Program-made: the position numbers and the translations under genes
Notes under the pieces: model-generated
What the model saw: the letters and a program-made list of their open reading frames with translations, nothing else
The model's database searches: none
What the model was told of the DNA's origin: nothing
Part shown: positions 1 through 9,746 of the stretch, piece after piece
How positions within the stretch are numbered: the stretch's first letter is position 1
How the letters are laid out: each line of letters opens with the position of its first letter
Source: Firmicutes bacterium HGW-Firmicutes-10
GTDB taxonomy: Bacteria > Bacillota_I > Bacilli_A > Erysipelotrichales > Erysipelotrichaceae
Direction of reading: 5' to 3'
Assembly: GCA_002841605.1 (NCBI GenBank)
Contig: PHAF01000002.1
Coordinates: forward strand, 1-40,458
DNA: 40,458 bases

Positions 1-2
1 TT

Positions 3-848
3 CTAAATGAACTAGTCAAAAATGCATATAAGCATCAAGTTCGCTGTGTTGTCAGAAATACAACGGACACATCATTAATTGATGCGAGTGGATTAGATAT
101 CGAGAAAGTTGTTGGAGACGTTAACGATAATGAGTTTATAAATAATGTAACAAAGGGTGTTGACACTATCTTACACATTTACAACATTCATCAGTCACTC
201 GTTATTTTGCGATCAGCCATTGAAAATAAAGTCAAACGTGTCATACTCGTACATACAACCGGGATATACTCAAATTTTAAACGTGCATCACAAGAATACA
301 AAGACATAGAAGAAGAAGTGTATCAGATTGCATCAGATCCTAGGTGTTTAACAAAAGTTACTATACTGAGACCTACGATGATTTATGGGGATCTATGTGA
401 TAGCAATATTAGTAAGTTCATCAAAATCATTGATAAATTTAGAATTGTACCTGTTATAGATGGTGGTAAAAGTTTAGTTCAACCAGTTAATGCAAGAGAT
501 TTAGGTTTGGCATATTATGCAGTTCTTATGTCACCTGATAAAACCGATGGTAAATCCTATGATTTATCAGGCGAAAAACCTCTTAAGATGATTGAAGTTT
601 TTCGGATGATAAGTGATAATCTTAATAAGAGAACGATTTTTATTAACGTTCCTCTTGGATTCGGGGTATTGTTAGCTAGATTAGTAAGAATATTCACTTT
701 TGGAAAAGTCGACTATGTTGAAAAGGTTCAAAGAATGGGAGAGAATAGAAGTTATCCAAATGATGAAGCGAGAAGAGATTTTAATTTCAAACCTATGAGT
801 TTTGAAGAGGGTATTCAAATTGAAGTGAAACAGTATATTTTAAAGTAA
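3..848 (+). CDS. NAD-dependent epimerase/dehydratase family protein, 5'-truncated by window start
   Basis: Frame is open from base 3 to the stop at 848, upstream of the listed ATG at 207; contains VKRVILVHTTGIYS and TILRPTMIYGD motifs of extended SDR epimerases. Confidence 0.8.
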   Translation, partial: LNELVKNAYKHQVRCVVRNTTDTSLIDASGLDIEKVVGDVNDNEFINNVTKGVDTILHIYNIHQSLVILRSAIENKVKRVILVHTTGIYSNFKRASQEYKDIEEEVYQIASDPRCLTKVTILRPTMIYGDLCDSNISKFIKIIDKFRIVPVIDGGKSLVQPVNARDLGLAYYAVLMSPDKTDGKSYDLSGEKPLKMIEVFRMISDNLNKRTIFINVPLGFGVLLARLVRIFTFGKVDYVEKVQRMGENRSYPNDEARRDFNFKPMSFEEGIQIEVKQYILK

Positions 849-875
849 CAAAGTTAAGAAAGTAGGATTGAGATT

Positions 876-1985
876 ATGAAAATAGTAGTATTATCAAGTC
901 ATACTTCATCTCTTTTTTGGTTTCGTATGGATATGATGAAAGATTTTATAAAAAGTGGACATTCAGTTATTGCACTAGGACCAGAACCAGAAGAAAATTG
1001 GGCTTTTCGCTTTGAAAAAAGCGGAATTAAATATAAGCAGTTATTCGTCGAACGTAACGGAACGAATCCTTTAAGTGATTTGAAGACATATAGAGAGATT
1101 TATCGGTTTTTGAAAGAGGAGAAGCCAGATAAAGTTTTTGCGTATCAAGCAAAGACTGTGATTTATGGATGTCTTGCATCAAAGGCGAATAGAATATCTG
1201 AAGTTTACTCCTTAATTGCAGGTTTGGGTTCTGTTTTCCGAGGGGTTGGACTAAAGAATCAAATTATTAAGCAGATTATGAAGATACAATATCGAGCTGC
1301 ATGTAAAGCCAGCAAAATGGTTTTCTTTCAAAATGTTGATGATAAAAATGAATTTGTTTCAAATGGCTTGGTTGATGAAGAAAAGACTAGGATTCTAAAT
1401 GGTTCCGGAGTGAATCTTGAGAGGTTTACACCTGAACCTTTGCCAGATAAACCGGCATTTTTGTTTATTGGAAGATTGATTAAAGATAAAGGTGTTTTGG
1501 AATACATGCAAGCATGTAAGTTGATAAAATCTGAGTTTCCCGAAGTAAGATGCATGCTTGTTGGACCGTACGACAGTAACCCATCGGCATTGCGACCGGA
1601 TGAGTTGAAGCCCTATTTAGATCAACAGGTTATTGAGTATTTTGGTGAGCAGATTGATGTTCGACCTTTTCTAAAACTATGCAGTACATTTGTTCTTCCT
1701 TCCTATCATGAAGGAACACCAAAGACAGTTCTTGAAGCCATGGCTACAGGCCGCTCCATTATTACCAGCGATGCACCTGGATGCAGAGAAACAGTTACGG
1801 ATGGTTTGAATGGATATCTTGTTAAAACTAAAGATATTCAAGGATTGTATAAGAAAATGAAAGTTCTGATCGAGAATCCAGAACTTAATAAGTCAATGGC
1901 TGAGCAAAGCATTGTTCTTGCAAGAGATAAATATGATGTTGTTTTGGTCAATAAATCGATAATGGAGACTATGAAACTAACATAA
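876..1985 (+). CDS. Glycosyltransferase family 4 (PglA/CapM-like)
   Basis: 369 aa; FIGRLIKDKGVLEYMQA and PSYHEGTPKTVLEAMATGRSIITSDAPGCRETV GT-B donor-site motifs. Confidence 0.9.
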   Translation: MKIVVLSSHTSSLFWFRMDMMKDFIKSGHSVIALGPEPEENWAFRFEKSGIKYKQLFVERNGTNPLSDLKTYREIYRFLKEEKPDKVFAYQAKTVIYGCLASKANRISEVYSLIAGLGSVFRGVGLKNQIIKQIMKIQYRAACKASKMVFFQNVDDKNEFVSNGLVDEEKTRILNGSGVNLERFTPEPLPDKPAFLFIGRLIKDKGVLEYMQACKLIKSEFPEVRCMLVGPYDSNPSALRPDELKPYLDQQVIEYFGEQIDVRPFLKLCSTFVLPSYHEGTPKTVLEAMATGRSIITSDAPGCRETVTDGLNGYLVKTKDIQGLYKKMKVLIENPELNKSMAEQSIVLARDKYDVVLVNKSIMETMKLT

Positions 1986-1999
1986 AGGGGGAAATTGAT

Positions 2000-3319
2000 A
2001 TGAATTTATATGAGAAGATTAGAGATAGAGAAGAAAAGATCTCACTTATCGGATTAGGTTATGTTGGAATGCCAATCGCAGTTTCTTTTGCAAAAAAAGT
2101 GAATGTGATCGGTTTTGACATAAGCAAAGAGAAGATAGAGTTGTATAAACGAGGAATAGATCCAACGAAAGAGGTTGGGAATGAGATCATAAGAGATACG
2201 ACTATTGAATTTACGTCTGATGAAAAAAGACTAAGAGAATCAAAATTCCACATTGTTGCTGTTCCAACGCCGGTCAATTCTGATCACACTCCGGATTTAA
2301 GACCTGTAGAGTCGGCCAGCAGGACAGTGGGTAGGAATTTAACTAGAGGTTCTATCGTAGTTTTTGAGTCGACGGTTTATCCAGGTGTTACGGAAGAGAT
2401 TTGTATCCCAATTTTAGAAAAAGAATCGGGTATGATTTGTGGTAAAGATTTCAAAGTTGGATATTCACCGGAAAGAATCAATCCAGGGGATAAAGTGCAT
2501 CGATTGGAAACGATTGTAAAGGTTGTATCAGGAATGGATGAGGAATCCTTAGATATTATTGCCCAAGTGTACGAACTGGTAGTTATTGCTGGAGTTTACA
2601 GAGCTGAATCGATAAAAGTTGCTGAAGCTGCAAAAGTGATTGAAAACTCTCAGAGAGATATTAATATTGCCTTTATGAATGAACTCTCCATCATATTCAA
2701 CAAAATGGGGATTGACACAAATGCAGTTTTAAAGGCTGCAGGGACAAAGTGGAATTTCCTAAAGTTCACACCAGGGCTTGTAGGTGGTCATTGTATAGGG
2801 GTTGATCCATATTATTTAACTTACAAAGCAGAGCAATTGGGTTATCACTCACAAATTATTCTCTCTGGTCGAAAAATCAATGACGACATGGGAAGATATG
2901 TTGCAGAGAATCTTATCAAAAAACTTATCAAGGCAGATGTGTCAGTTAAGGATGCAAAAGTTGCTATCCTCGGATTTACATTTAAGGAGAACTGTCCGGA
3001 TATAAGGAATACAAAGGTAATCGACATCATAAATGAGTTGAAGGAATACGGTATTCATCCGATAATTGCGGATCCCGAAGCAGATTCTGATGAGGCAGTT
3101 CATGAGTATGGTATTGAGTTTGAGACTATTGAAGAGATATTTGATATGGACGCCATTGTTATAGCAGTTGGACATGATCGATTTCTGAATCTTTCAGATA
3201 AAGATTTTGAAAGGATGTTTAAAAAAGCACCGAATGAAAATAAAGTTTTATTGGACATAAAGGGTTTATTTGACAGAAAAAAATACGAATCTTTGGGATA
3301 CAGATACTGGAGATTGTAA
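2000..3319 (+). CDS. Nucleotide sugar dehydrogenase, UDP-N-acetylhexosamine type (TviB/WbpO-like)
   Basis: 439 aa; GLGYVGMPIA Rossmann motif, GYSPERINPGD, GGHCIGVDPYYL; SD aaagggggaaa upstream. Confidence 0.9.
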   Translation: MNLYEKIRDREEKISLIGLGYVGMPIAVSFAKKVNVIGFDISKEKIELYKRGIDPTKEVGNEIIRDTTIEFTSDEKRLRESKFHIVAVPTPVNSDHTPDLRPVESASRTVGRNLTRGSIVVFESTVYPGVTEEICIPILEKESGMICGKDFKVGYSPERINPGDKVHRLETIVKVVSGMDEESLDIIAQVYELVVIAGVYRAESIKVAEAAKVIENSQRDINIAFMNELSIIFNKMGIDTNAVLKAAGTKWNFLKFTPGLVGGHCIGVDPYYLTYKAEQLGYHSQIILSGRKINDDMGRYVAENLIKKLIKADVSVKDAKVAILGFTFKENCPDIRNTKVIDIINELKEYGIHPIIADPEADSDEAVHEYGIEFETIEEIFDMDAIVIAVGHDRFLNLSDKDFERMFKKAPNENKVLLDIKGLFDRKKYESLGYRYWRL

Positions 3320-3328
3320 GGAAAGGTA

Positions 3329-4312
3329 GTGTATATTATGGGATATGAAAATATTATGTTTGATAAAGATAGTGTATTTCTCGTTACAGGAGGAGCTGGT
3401 TTTATTGGCTCAAATTTGTGCGAAGCTCTGCTAGATAAAGGATATAAAGTCAAGTGTCTCGATGATTTATCGAACGGAAGTATTAACAACGTCGAAATAT
3501 TTGCGAACAATCCAAACTATACTTTTATCAAAGGCGATATAAGGGATTTTGACACTTGTTTAAAGGCTTGTGATGGTGTTGATTATGTTCTGAATCAGGC
3601 AGCTTGGGGAAGTGTACCAAGAAGCATCGAAATGCCTCTGCTTTACGAAGAGATAAATATCAAAGGTACATTGAACATGATGGAAGCGGCTAGACAGAGC
3701 GGTGTAAAAAAGTTTGTTTATGCTTCCAGTTCTTCTGTATATGGTGATGAACCCAATCTTCCCAAGTCGGAAGGGAAGGAAGGAAATCTGTTATCACCAT
3801 ATGCATTGACCAAAATGGTGGATGAAGAATATGGGAGATTGTATAAAAAATTGTATAATCTCGATACATACGGACTTAGATACTTTAATGTATTTGGAAA
3901 AAGACAGAATCCAAATGGAGATTATGCAGCAGTCATTCCTAAGTTTATTAAGCAAATTCTAAATAATGAGCGGCCAGTGATCAATGGTGATGGAAAGCAA
4001 AGCCGAGATTTCACGTATATTGATAATGTTGTTGAAGCAAATCTTAGAGCTTGCAAGGCATCTTCAGAGTTTGCCGGTGAAGCATTTAACATTGCCTATG
4101 GAGGGAGGGAATTTTTGATTGATGTTTATAACTCCCTTTGTAAAGCCCTTGATAAGAATATCGAACCTGTTTTTGGTCCAGATAGGATGGGTGATATCAA
4201 GCACAGTAATGCAGATATCAGTAAAGCCAAGAATTGCTTAGGTTATGATCCGAGTTGGAGTTTTGAGAAGGGTATCATTGCTGCAATTGAATGGTATAGG
4301 GAGAATTTGTAA
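3329..4312 (+). CDS. UDP-N-acetylglucosamine 4-epimerase-like SDR (WbpP/TviC-like)
   Basis: 327 aa; VTGGAGFIGSNL, QAAWGSVPRSIEMP, YxxxK-type SPYALTKMVDEEY. Confidence 0.85.
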   Translation: MYIMGYENIMFDKDSVFLVTGGAGFIGSNLCEALLDKGYKVKCLDDLSNGSINNVEIFANNPNYTFIKGDIRDFDTCLKACDGVDYVLNQAAWGSVPRSIEMPLLYEEINIKGTLNMMEAARQSGVKKFVYASSSSVYGDEPNLPKSEGKEGNLLSPYALTKMVDEEYGRLYKKLYNLDTYGLRYFNVFGKRQNPNGDYAAVIPKFIKQILNNERPVINGDGKQSRDFTYIDNVVEANLRACKASSEFAGEAFNIAYGGREFLIDVYNSLCKALDKNIEPVFGPDRMGDIKHSNADISKAKNCLGYDPSWSFEKGIIAAIEWYRENL

Positions 4313-4313
4313 T

Positions 4314-5498
4314 ATGTCAGTCGTTGATATCCTCTATGTGGGCGGTTTTGAGATGCCAGACAAGAATGCTGCAGCTCACAGAGTTCTTAGTAACGGAAAG
4401 ATTTTTAGGGAGTTGGGGTATAATGTAATTTTTATTGATGTTGATAAAAATCTGAGTTTCAATACGGATATCTTGAGTACATTTAAGAATGTTCAAGGTT
4501 TTGACTGTTGGTCAGTTCCGTATCCGAAAACTTATACTGATTGGATTAATTATTTGTCCAATATCGCTTCTATAAAAGTCATAGCAAGAAAATATAGCAA
4601 TATTAAGTTTGTGATTGCATATAATTATCCTGCACTGGCCCTTAGAAATCTCAAGTTATTTTGCAAGAAGAACGATGTTAGGATCATTGCTGATTGCACA
4701 GAATGGTATAGTACAAAAGGTACGAATGTTGTTTTTAGAATCATCAAAGGCCTTGATTCATTTCTCAGAATGAGAGTCATTCAAAAACAATTGGATGGAT
4801 TGATCGTCATTAGTAAATATTTGGAACAATATTATGCCGACTGTAAAAATGTAGTAAGGATACCTCCTTTAGTTGATATTAGTGAGCAAAAATGGAGATT
4901 TGATCTTTCTGAGCAATATGAAAATAAAGCTAAGCTTGATAAGATTCGTCTTATATATTCGGGAAACCCCGGGAAAAATAAAGACAAATTAAGCAATATT
5001 GTAGATTCTCTTTATACCCTTAACCGCTTCGATAATTATCTTATGGAAATCGTAGGAATCAGTAAGGATGATTTTTTAGTAAGTTATCCAGATTATAAAG
5101 AAAAGATTGAGATTCTGGGTTCAAAGATTAGCTTTGTAGGAAAAGTTTCTCATGAAGAGAGTTTGAAAAAACTTAAAAATGCGGACTATAGTATTTTTAT
5201 TAGAGATAAAACAAGGGTTACAATGGCTGGGTTCCCAACGAAATTTGTTGAGAGCATCACTTGCTCCACATCTGTTATTACGAGTGATGTCAGTGATTTA
5301 CGTGACTATTTATCTGATGATCTTAAAATGCACCTTATTGAAAATGATTCTGTGGCAAACATCACAAAGGTTTTAGAGAGTATTTTCTCTTCAGACAAGA
5401 GTGATGCAATGCAAAGAGGTAAGCAAAACAATGATTCATTTCACTTTATGAAGTATCAAGAATCGATGAGGAAATTACTGTCTGATAAGAGGGGTTAA
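4314..5498 (+). CDS. Glycosyltransferase (GT-B, GT4-like)
   Basis: ORF listed from 4245, but ATG at 4314 follows the previous stop (4312); LIYSGNPGKNKDKL and FPTKFVESITCSTSVITSDVSDLRDYL. Confidence 0.75.
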   Translation: MSVVDILYVGGFEMPDKNAAAHRVLSNGKIFRELGYNVIFIDVDKNLSFNTDILSTFKNVQGFDCWSVPYPKTYTDWINYLSNIASIKVIARKYSNIKFVIAYNYPALALRNLKLFCKKNDVRIIADCTEWYSTKGTNVVFRIIKGLDSFLRMRVIQKQLDGLIVISKYLEQYYADCKNVVRIPPLVDISEQKWRFDLSEQYENKAKLDKIRLIYSGNPGKNKDKLSNIVDSLYTLNRFDNYLMEIVGISKDDFLVSYPDYKEKIEILGSKISFVGKVSHEESLKKLKNADYSIFIRDKTRVTMAGFPTKFVESITCSTSVITSDVSDLRDYLSDDLKMHLIENDSVANITKVLESIFSSDKSDAMQRGKQNNDSFHFMKYQESMRKLLSDKRG

Positions 5499-5516
5499 TA
5501 AAAATGGAGATAAATC

Positions 5517-6536
5517 ATGTTTAAAGACAAGACATTATTAATTACTGGGGGAACCGGTTCTTTTGGAAATGCTGTCACAAAAAGATTTCTTGAAACAAAC
5601 ATTAAAGAAATACGCATATTTTCTCGTGACGAAAAGAAGCAAGACGATATGAGGAAATTGTATAATAATGATAAGTTGAAATTTTACATTGGAGATGTAA
5701 GGGATCTTTCCAGTGTTAAAAACGCAATGTTTGGAGTTGACTATATTTTCCATGCTGCTGCACTGAAGCAAGTTCCTTCATGTGAGTTCTTTCCTATTGA
5801 GGCAGTAAAAACAAATATATTAGGAACTGATAATGTTCTTACTGCTGCAATAGAAATGGGTGTGCGTAAAGTCATATGTCTTTCCACCGATAAAGCTGCA
5901 TATCCGATAAATGCCATGGGCATTTCGAAAGCTATGATGGAGAAGGTTTTTGTTGCAAAGTCAAGGAATGTAGATCCTGAAGAAACACTGATTTGTGGAA
6001 CACGCTATGGTAATGTAATGGCATCACGAGGTTCGGTTATTCCGCTGTTTATAGATCAGATTAAAAATGGTCAAACAATAACAGTTACTGATCCAAACAT
6101 GACAAGATTTTTAATGAGTTTAGAGGAGGCGGTGGAACTTGTATTATTTGCATTCAAAAATGCGAATGCTGGTGATATTTTGGTTCAAAAGTCACCGGCT
6201 TCTACTATTGGAGAGTTAGCGCTAGCAGTTAAAGAACTTTTCAATGCGGATAATGAGATCAAAGTTATTGGTACTCGTCATGGAGAGAAATTATACGAGA
6301 CTCTGCTGACGAGGGAAGAACACAGAATTGCTGTTGATATGGGAGGATTTTATAAAGTACCATCGGATAAAAGAGATTTGAATTATGACAAATACTTTGT
6401 TGATGGTGACCAAATGTTATCTTCAGAAGATGAATATAACTCACACAACACGGAAAGGCTTAGCAAAGCTCAAATCAAGAAAAGACTGCTCGAGCTTGAA
6501 TATGTCAGGGAACAACTTAAATCTTGGAACAAATGA
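5517..6536 (+). CDS. capE: UDP-N-acetylglucosamine 4,6-dehydratase (CapE-like), copy 1
   Basis: 339 aa; LLITGGTGSFGNAV, DVRDLSSVKNAMFGVDYIFHAAALKQVPSCEFFPIEAV; strongly similar along its length to the 31045-32064 product. Confidence 0.9.
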   Translation: MFKDKTLLITGGTGSFGNAVTKRFLETNIKEIRIFSRDEKKQDDMRKLYNNDKLKFYIGDVRDLSSVKNAMFGVDYIFHAAALKQVPSCEFFPIEAVKTNILGTDNVLTAAIEMGVRKVICLSTDKAAYPINAMGISKAMMEKVFVAKSRNVDPEETLICGTRYGNVMASRGSVIPLFIDQIKNGQTITVTDPNMTRFLMSLEEAVELVLFAFKNANAGDILVQKSPASTIGELALAVKELFNADNEIKVIGTRHGEKLYETLLTREEHRIAVDMGGFYKVPSDKRDLNYDKYFVDGDQMLSSEDEYNSHNTERLSKAQIKKRLLELEYVREQLKSWNK

Positions 6537-6773
6537 CATGAAAATGTTTCCCTATAGCGTAAGACTAGTCTGGCTGAACGGTTCAATAGATTATGCCAGA
6601 TTGCAATAGTATTCATGTGTAATATACGGTTGTGTTTTTACTTAATTGCTCTTAAGAACCGAAGAAGATCAAACTTTGCATAATGTGTCTGACAAGGGTT
6701 GAAGATAAACTATTTATACAAATATTGACAATAAGGTTGTTGAGGAGAAAATTGAAAGCGTAGGTTCATACAA

Positions 6774-7592
6774 ATGACAAGATTCTATTTTATTGCTGTA
6801 AATTATAACAGTGCAGATTTCACAAAATATTATATCGAGAGCATCCTTGCACTAAAGAAAACCACGGAAGAACATATTGAAGTGGTTATTGTTGATAACG
6901 ATTCAAACAGCAGCGATATGAGCAAGTTGGCATTATTGGAGGATGAAAACAATAATGTGAAAATTATTTGGTCACCAGATAATTTGGGGTATTTCAGAGG
7001 TCTAAACAGAGGAATAGAGAGCATAGAAAAAAATAATGATTCAATTTTTGTTGTCGGAAACAATGATTTGACATTTGATGAAGATTTTATACGTAACTTT
7101 TTAAAGATCAAGTACTCCGAAGATATTCTAGTAATTGCTCCGAATATCATCACAAAAGAAGGAAGACAGCAGAATCCTCATGTGGTTAAAGAGGTTTCTA
7201 AAACTGAAAAAATGAAAGTAGCTGTTTATTATTCAAATTACTATTTAGGTCAAGCTTTAAGACTGGTTAATCAAAAGATGAAACGATTGCGCAATAAACC
7301 GGTCCCATTAAAAAACAATTTTGGTCAAATGAAAATTAAAAGAGGTTTTGGGGCTTGTTATATTTTGACTCCCCACTTTTTTAAGCATTACGATAAACTT
7401 GATGATCGTGTTTTTATGTGGGGTGAGGAGGCACTATTATCGCATCAAGTGGAAAGCGTTGGTTGTGCAACATTATACGATCCTGAGATAAAAGTGATTC
7501 ATCATGAAAGTGCTAGCGTACAGAGTATTCAGTCCAAAAAGAAGTACTATATAACCAAGGAGTCTTACAAGATTTACAAGAAATATTTGTAA
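6774..7592 (+). CDS. Glycosyltransferase family 2
   Basis: 272 aa; FYFIAVNYNSADFT, VVIVDNDSN, NLGYFRGLNRGI. Confidence 0.85.
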   Translation: MTRFYFIAVNYNSADFTKYYIESILALKKTTEEHIEVVIVDNDSNSSDMSKLALLEDENNNVKIIWSPDNLGYFRGLNRGIESIEKNNDSIFVVGNNDLTFDEDFIRNFLKIKYSEDILVIAPNIITKEGRQQNPHVVKEVSKTEKMKVAVYYSNYYLGQALRLVNQKMKRLRNKPVPLKNNFGQMKIKRGFGACYILTPHFFKHYDKLDDRVFMWGEEALLSHQVESVGCATLYDPEIKVIHHESASVQSIQSKKKYYITKESYKIYKKYL

Positions 7593-7678
7593 ATTTGATG
7601 GTTGATATCACATATCAAAGGTAAAATTGATATGAGACTCATATCTTGTTAGCAGTTGTTTTGTTGTTATAAGGGGAG

Positions 7679-8815
7679 GTGTTTCAAATTCTAGTATACT
7701 TATTATATATATTACTTATCTTGGGAGGATTTTTGGCAAGGAAATCAAAATTATTTTCTTTGTATATTTTTATTTTCTTCGTAATCATATTCGGTCTGAA
7801 TAATCACCATCTTGGATATTCGGATTACTATAATATGGACTTTGAGAATTACTATACGGCATACTTGAGCAGTGCCAATCAAATAAGCCCAAGGAATATG
7901 GAAATAGGATTTAAGATAGTGATGTATATTAGTAATTTATTGGGATTGAGCTTAAACTCATTTCGATTCATTATCGGGTTATTCGGATTTAGTTTGATTT
8001 TCATCACAATAAAAAAGTATTCTAGTTATCCAAATTATGTGTTATCGCTGTATCTGATATATCCCTTTATTAACGATGTTATTCAAATAAGAAACTTCAT
8101 TGCTGCATCGATCGTTATTTTCTCAATAAGGTATCTTTTAGAAGATAAAAAGGGAAATCTGTTGAAATATGCTTTATTTGTATTTCTTGCAAGCCTTTTC
8201 CATATATCAAGCTTATTTTATCTTGTCCTGATTCTAGTGAAGTATCTTAAAACGAGACATTTTTTAAATCTTATCCTAATTGTTCTGCCAACCCTGATCA
8301 TATTGGCATATACATCATTTTATCCGTTTTTAGTAAGCAGAATCACGAGCAATCAGAAAGTACTTATGTATTTATCTAGAAGAACGACTTGGGGATTAAT
8401 TATCGTATACGGTACTATATTTATGATGTTTGGCGTACACTACATTTTAAACAGGGAAGCTAAGAAGAGTTTGATTGGCGAGAATAAGCTAAGGCCCGGA
8501 ATAGATGAAGGATCTTTGGTAGATAAAATGACTTTCTATGATATCCTGTTAAGAATTAATACCTTGATATTGCTTCTGTCACTGCCGTTGTTGATATATG
8601 ACTTTAACTATATTCGATTATACAGGAACATTTTGCCTCTAAATTACATTGTTTATGTGGATGCGATTATGTATAGACGAATTCCGGCTATGTCACATAA
8701 GTATTTTATATTGATTTTTATCTCTTTGAGTATCTTGTTTGTCATGTTTTATGGTTTAAATGCTTCCGAACAAATTTTTCCGGTTTTTAATGATAACATG
8801 TTATGGGGTTCTTGA
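7679..8815 (+). CDS. EpsG-family / Wzy-like polysaccharide polymerase
   Basis: 378 aa multi-pass membrane protein, EpsG-like NMDFENYYTAYLS and MEIGFKI motif region; start codon uncertain (GTG at 7679 lies inside the SD). Confidence 0.75.
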   Translation: MFQILVYLLYILLILGGFLARKSKLFSLYIFIFFVIIFGLNNHHLGYSDYYNMDFENYYTAYLSSANQISPRNMEIGFKIVMYISNLLGLSLNSFRFIIGLFGFSLIFITIKKYSSYPNYVLSLYLIYPFINDVIQIRNFIAASIVIFSIRYLLEDKKGNLLKYALFVFLASLFHISSLFYLVLILVKYLKTRHFLNLILIVLPTLIILAYTSFYPFLVSRITSNQKVLMYLSRRTTWGLIIVYGTIFMMFGVHYILNREAKKSLIGENKLRPGIDEGSLVDKMTFYDILLRINTLILLLSLPLLIYDFNYIRLYRNILPLNYIVYVDAIMYRRIPAMSHKYFILIFISLSILFVMFYGLNASEQIFPVFNDNMLWGS

Positions 8816-8850
8816 TATACACTGATAAATAAATGAAAGGAAACATTACT

Positions 8851-9735
8851 ATGAAAGGTATTATACTAGCAGGAGGGTCTGGTACCAGATTATATCCGCT
8901 TACCATGGTCACAAGTAAACAATTACTACCTATTTATGACAAACCCATGATTTATTACCCGCTATCAGTACTTATGCTTGCTGGAATCAAAGATATTTTG
9001 ATTATATCAACTCCGCAGGATTTACCTAATTTCGAAAAATTATTAGGTGATGGAAGTGAGTTTGGAATTGCTCTTTCATATGCTGAACAACCTTCACCGG
9101 ATGGACTCGCGCAGGCATTTCTTATAGGAGAGAGTTTTATCGGTACAGATAATGTTGCTATGATACTTGGAGATAACATCTATTATGGCAACGGGTTCAC
9201 TTCGATACTAAAAGAAGCTGTTGAAAATGCAAAGAATCGGATCGCAACTATTTTTGGTTATTATGTTAACGACCCTGAGAGATTTGGTATCGTTGAATTC
9301 GATGACCAAGGAAAGGTCATTTCAGTAGAAGAAAAGCCCAAAGATCCCAAGTCTAACTACTGTATTACAGGTTTATATTTTTATGATAACAGAGTGGTTG
9401 ACTTTGCAAAAAAAGTAAAACCATCTAAAAGAGGAGAGTTGGAGATTACTGATTTAAACAGATTGTATCTTGAGGATGGCACTTTAAATGTTAAGTTGCT
9501 TGGAAGGGGATATGCTTGGCTTGATACGGGAACGATGGACAGTCTGTTGGAGGCCGCTGAGTTTGTCCAGATGGTCGAAAAAAGGCAAAGTATTAAAATT
9601 TCAGCACTTGAGGAAATTGCTTTTAATAATAAATGGATTGATAAACAAAAATTGCTTTTATCAGCAAAGAAATACGGGAAATCTCCATACGGAGAACACC
9701 TTTTAAAAGTTGCCGAGGATAAAATCAGATACTAG
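8851..9735 (+). CDS. rmlA: Glucose-1-phosphate thymidylyltransferase
   Basis: [42 protein letters not shown] at 8851 is preceded by SD gaaagga, preferred over 8833. Confidence 0.95.
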   Translation: MKGIILAGGSGTRLYPLTMVTSKQLLPIYDKPMIYYPLSVLMLAGIKDILIISTPQDLPNFEKLLGDGSEFGIALSYAEQPSPDGLAQAFLIGESFIGTDNVAMILGDNIYYGNGFTSILKEAVENAKNRIATIFGYYVNDPERFGIVEFDDQGKVISVEEKPKDPKSNYCITGLYFYDNRVVDFAKKVKPSKRGELEITDLNRLYLEDGTLNVKLLGRGYAWLDTGTMDSLLEAAEFVQMVEKRQSIKISALEEIAFNNKWIDKQKLLLSAKKYGKSPYGEHLLKVAEDKIRY

Positions 9736-9746
9736 TGAGGTATTCT

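Noticed and set aside
3100-3510. 136-aa minus-strand ORF across the 2000 and 3329 genes
   Set aside because: Overlaps two well-supported plus-strand CDS; no SD or recognisable domain
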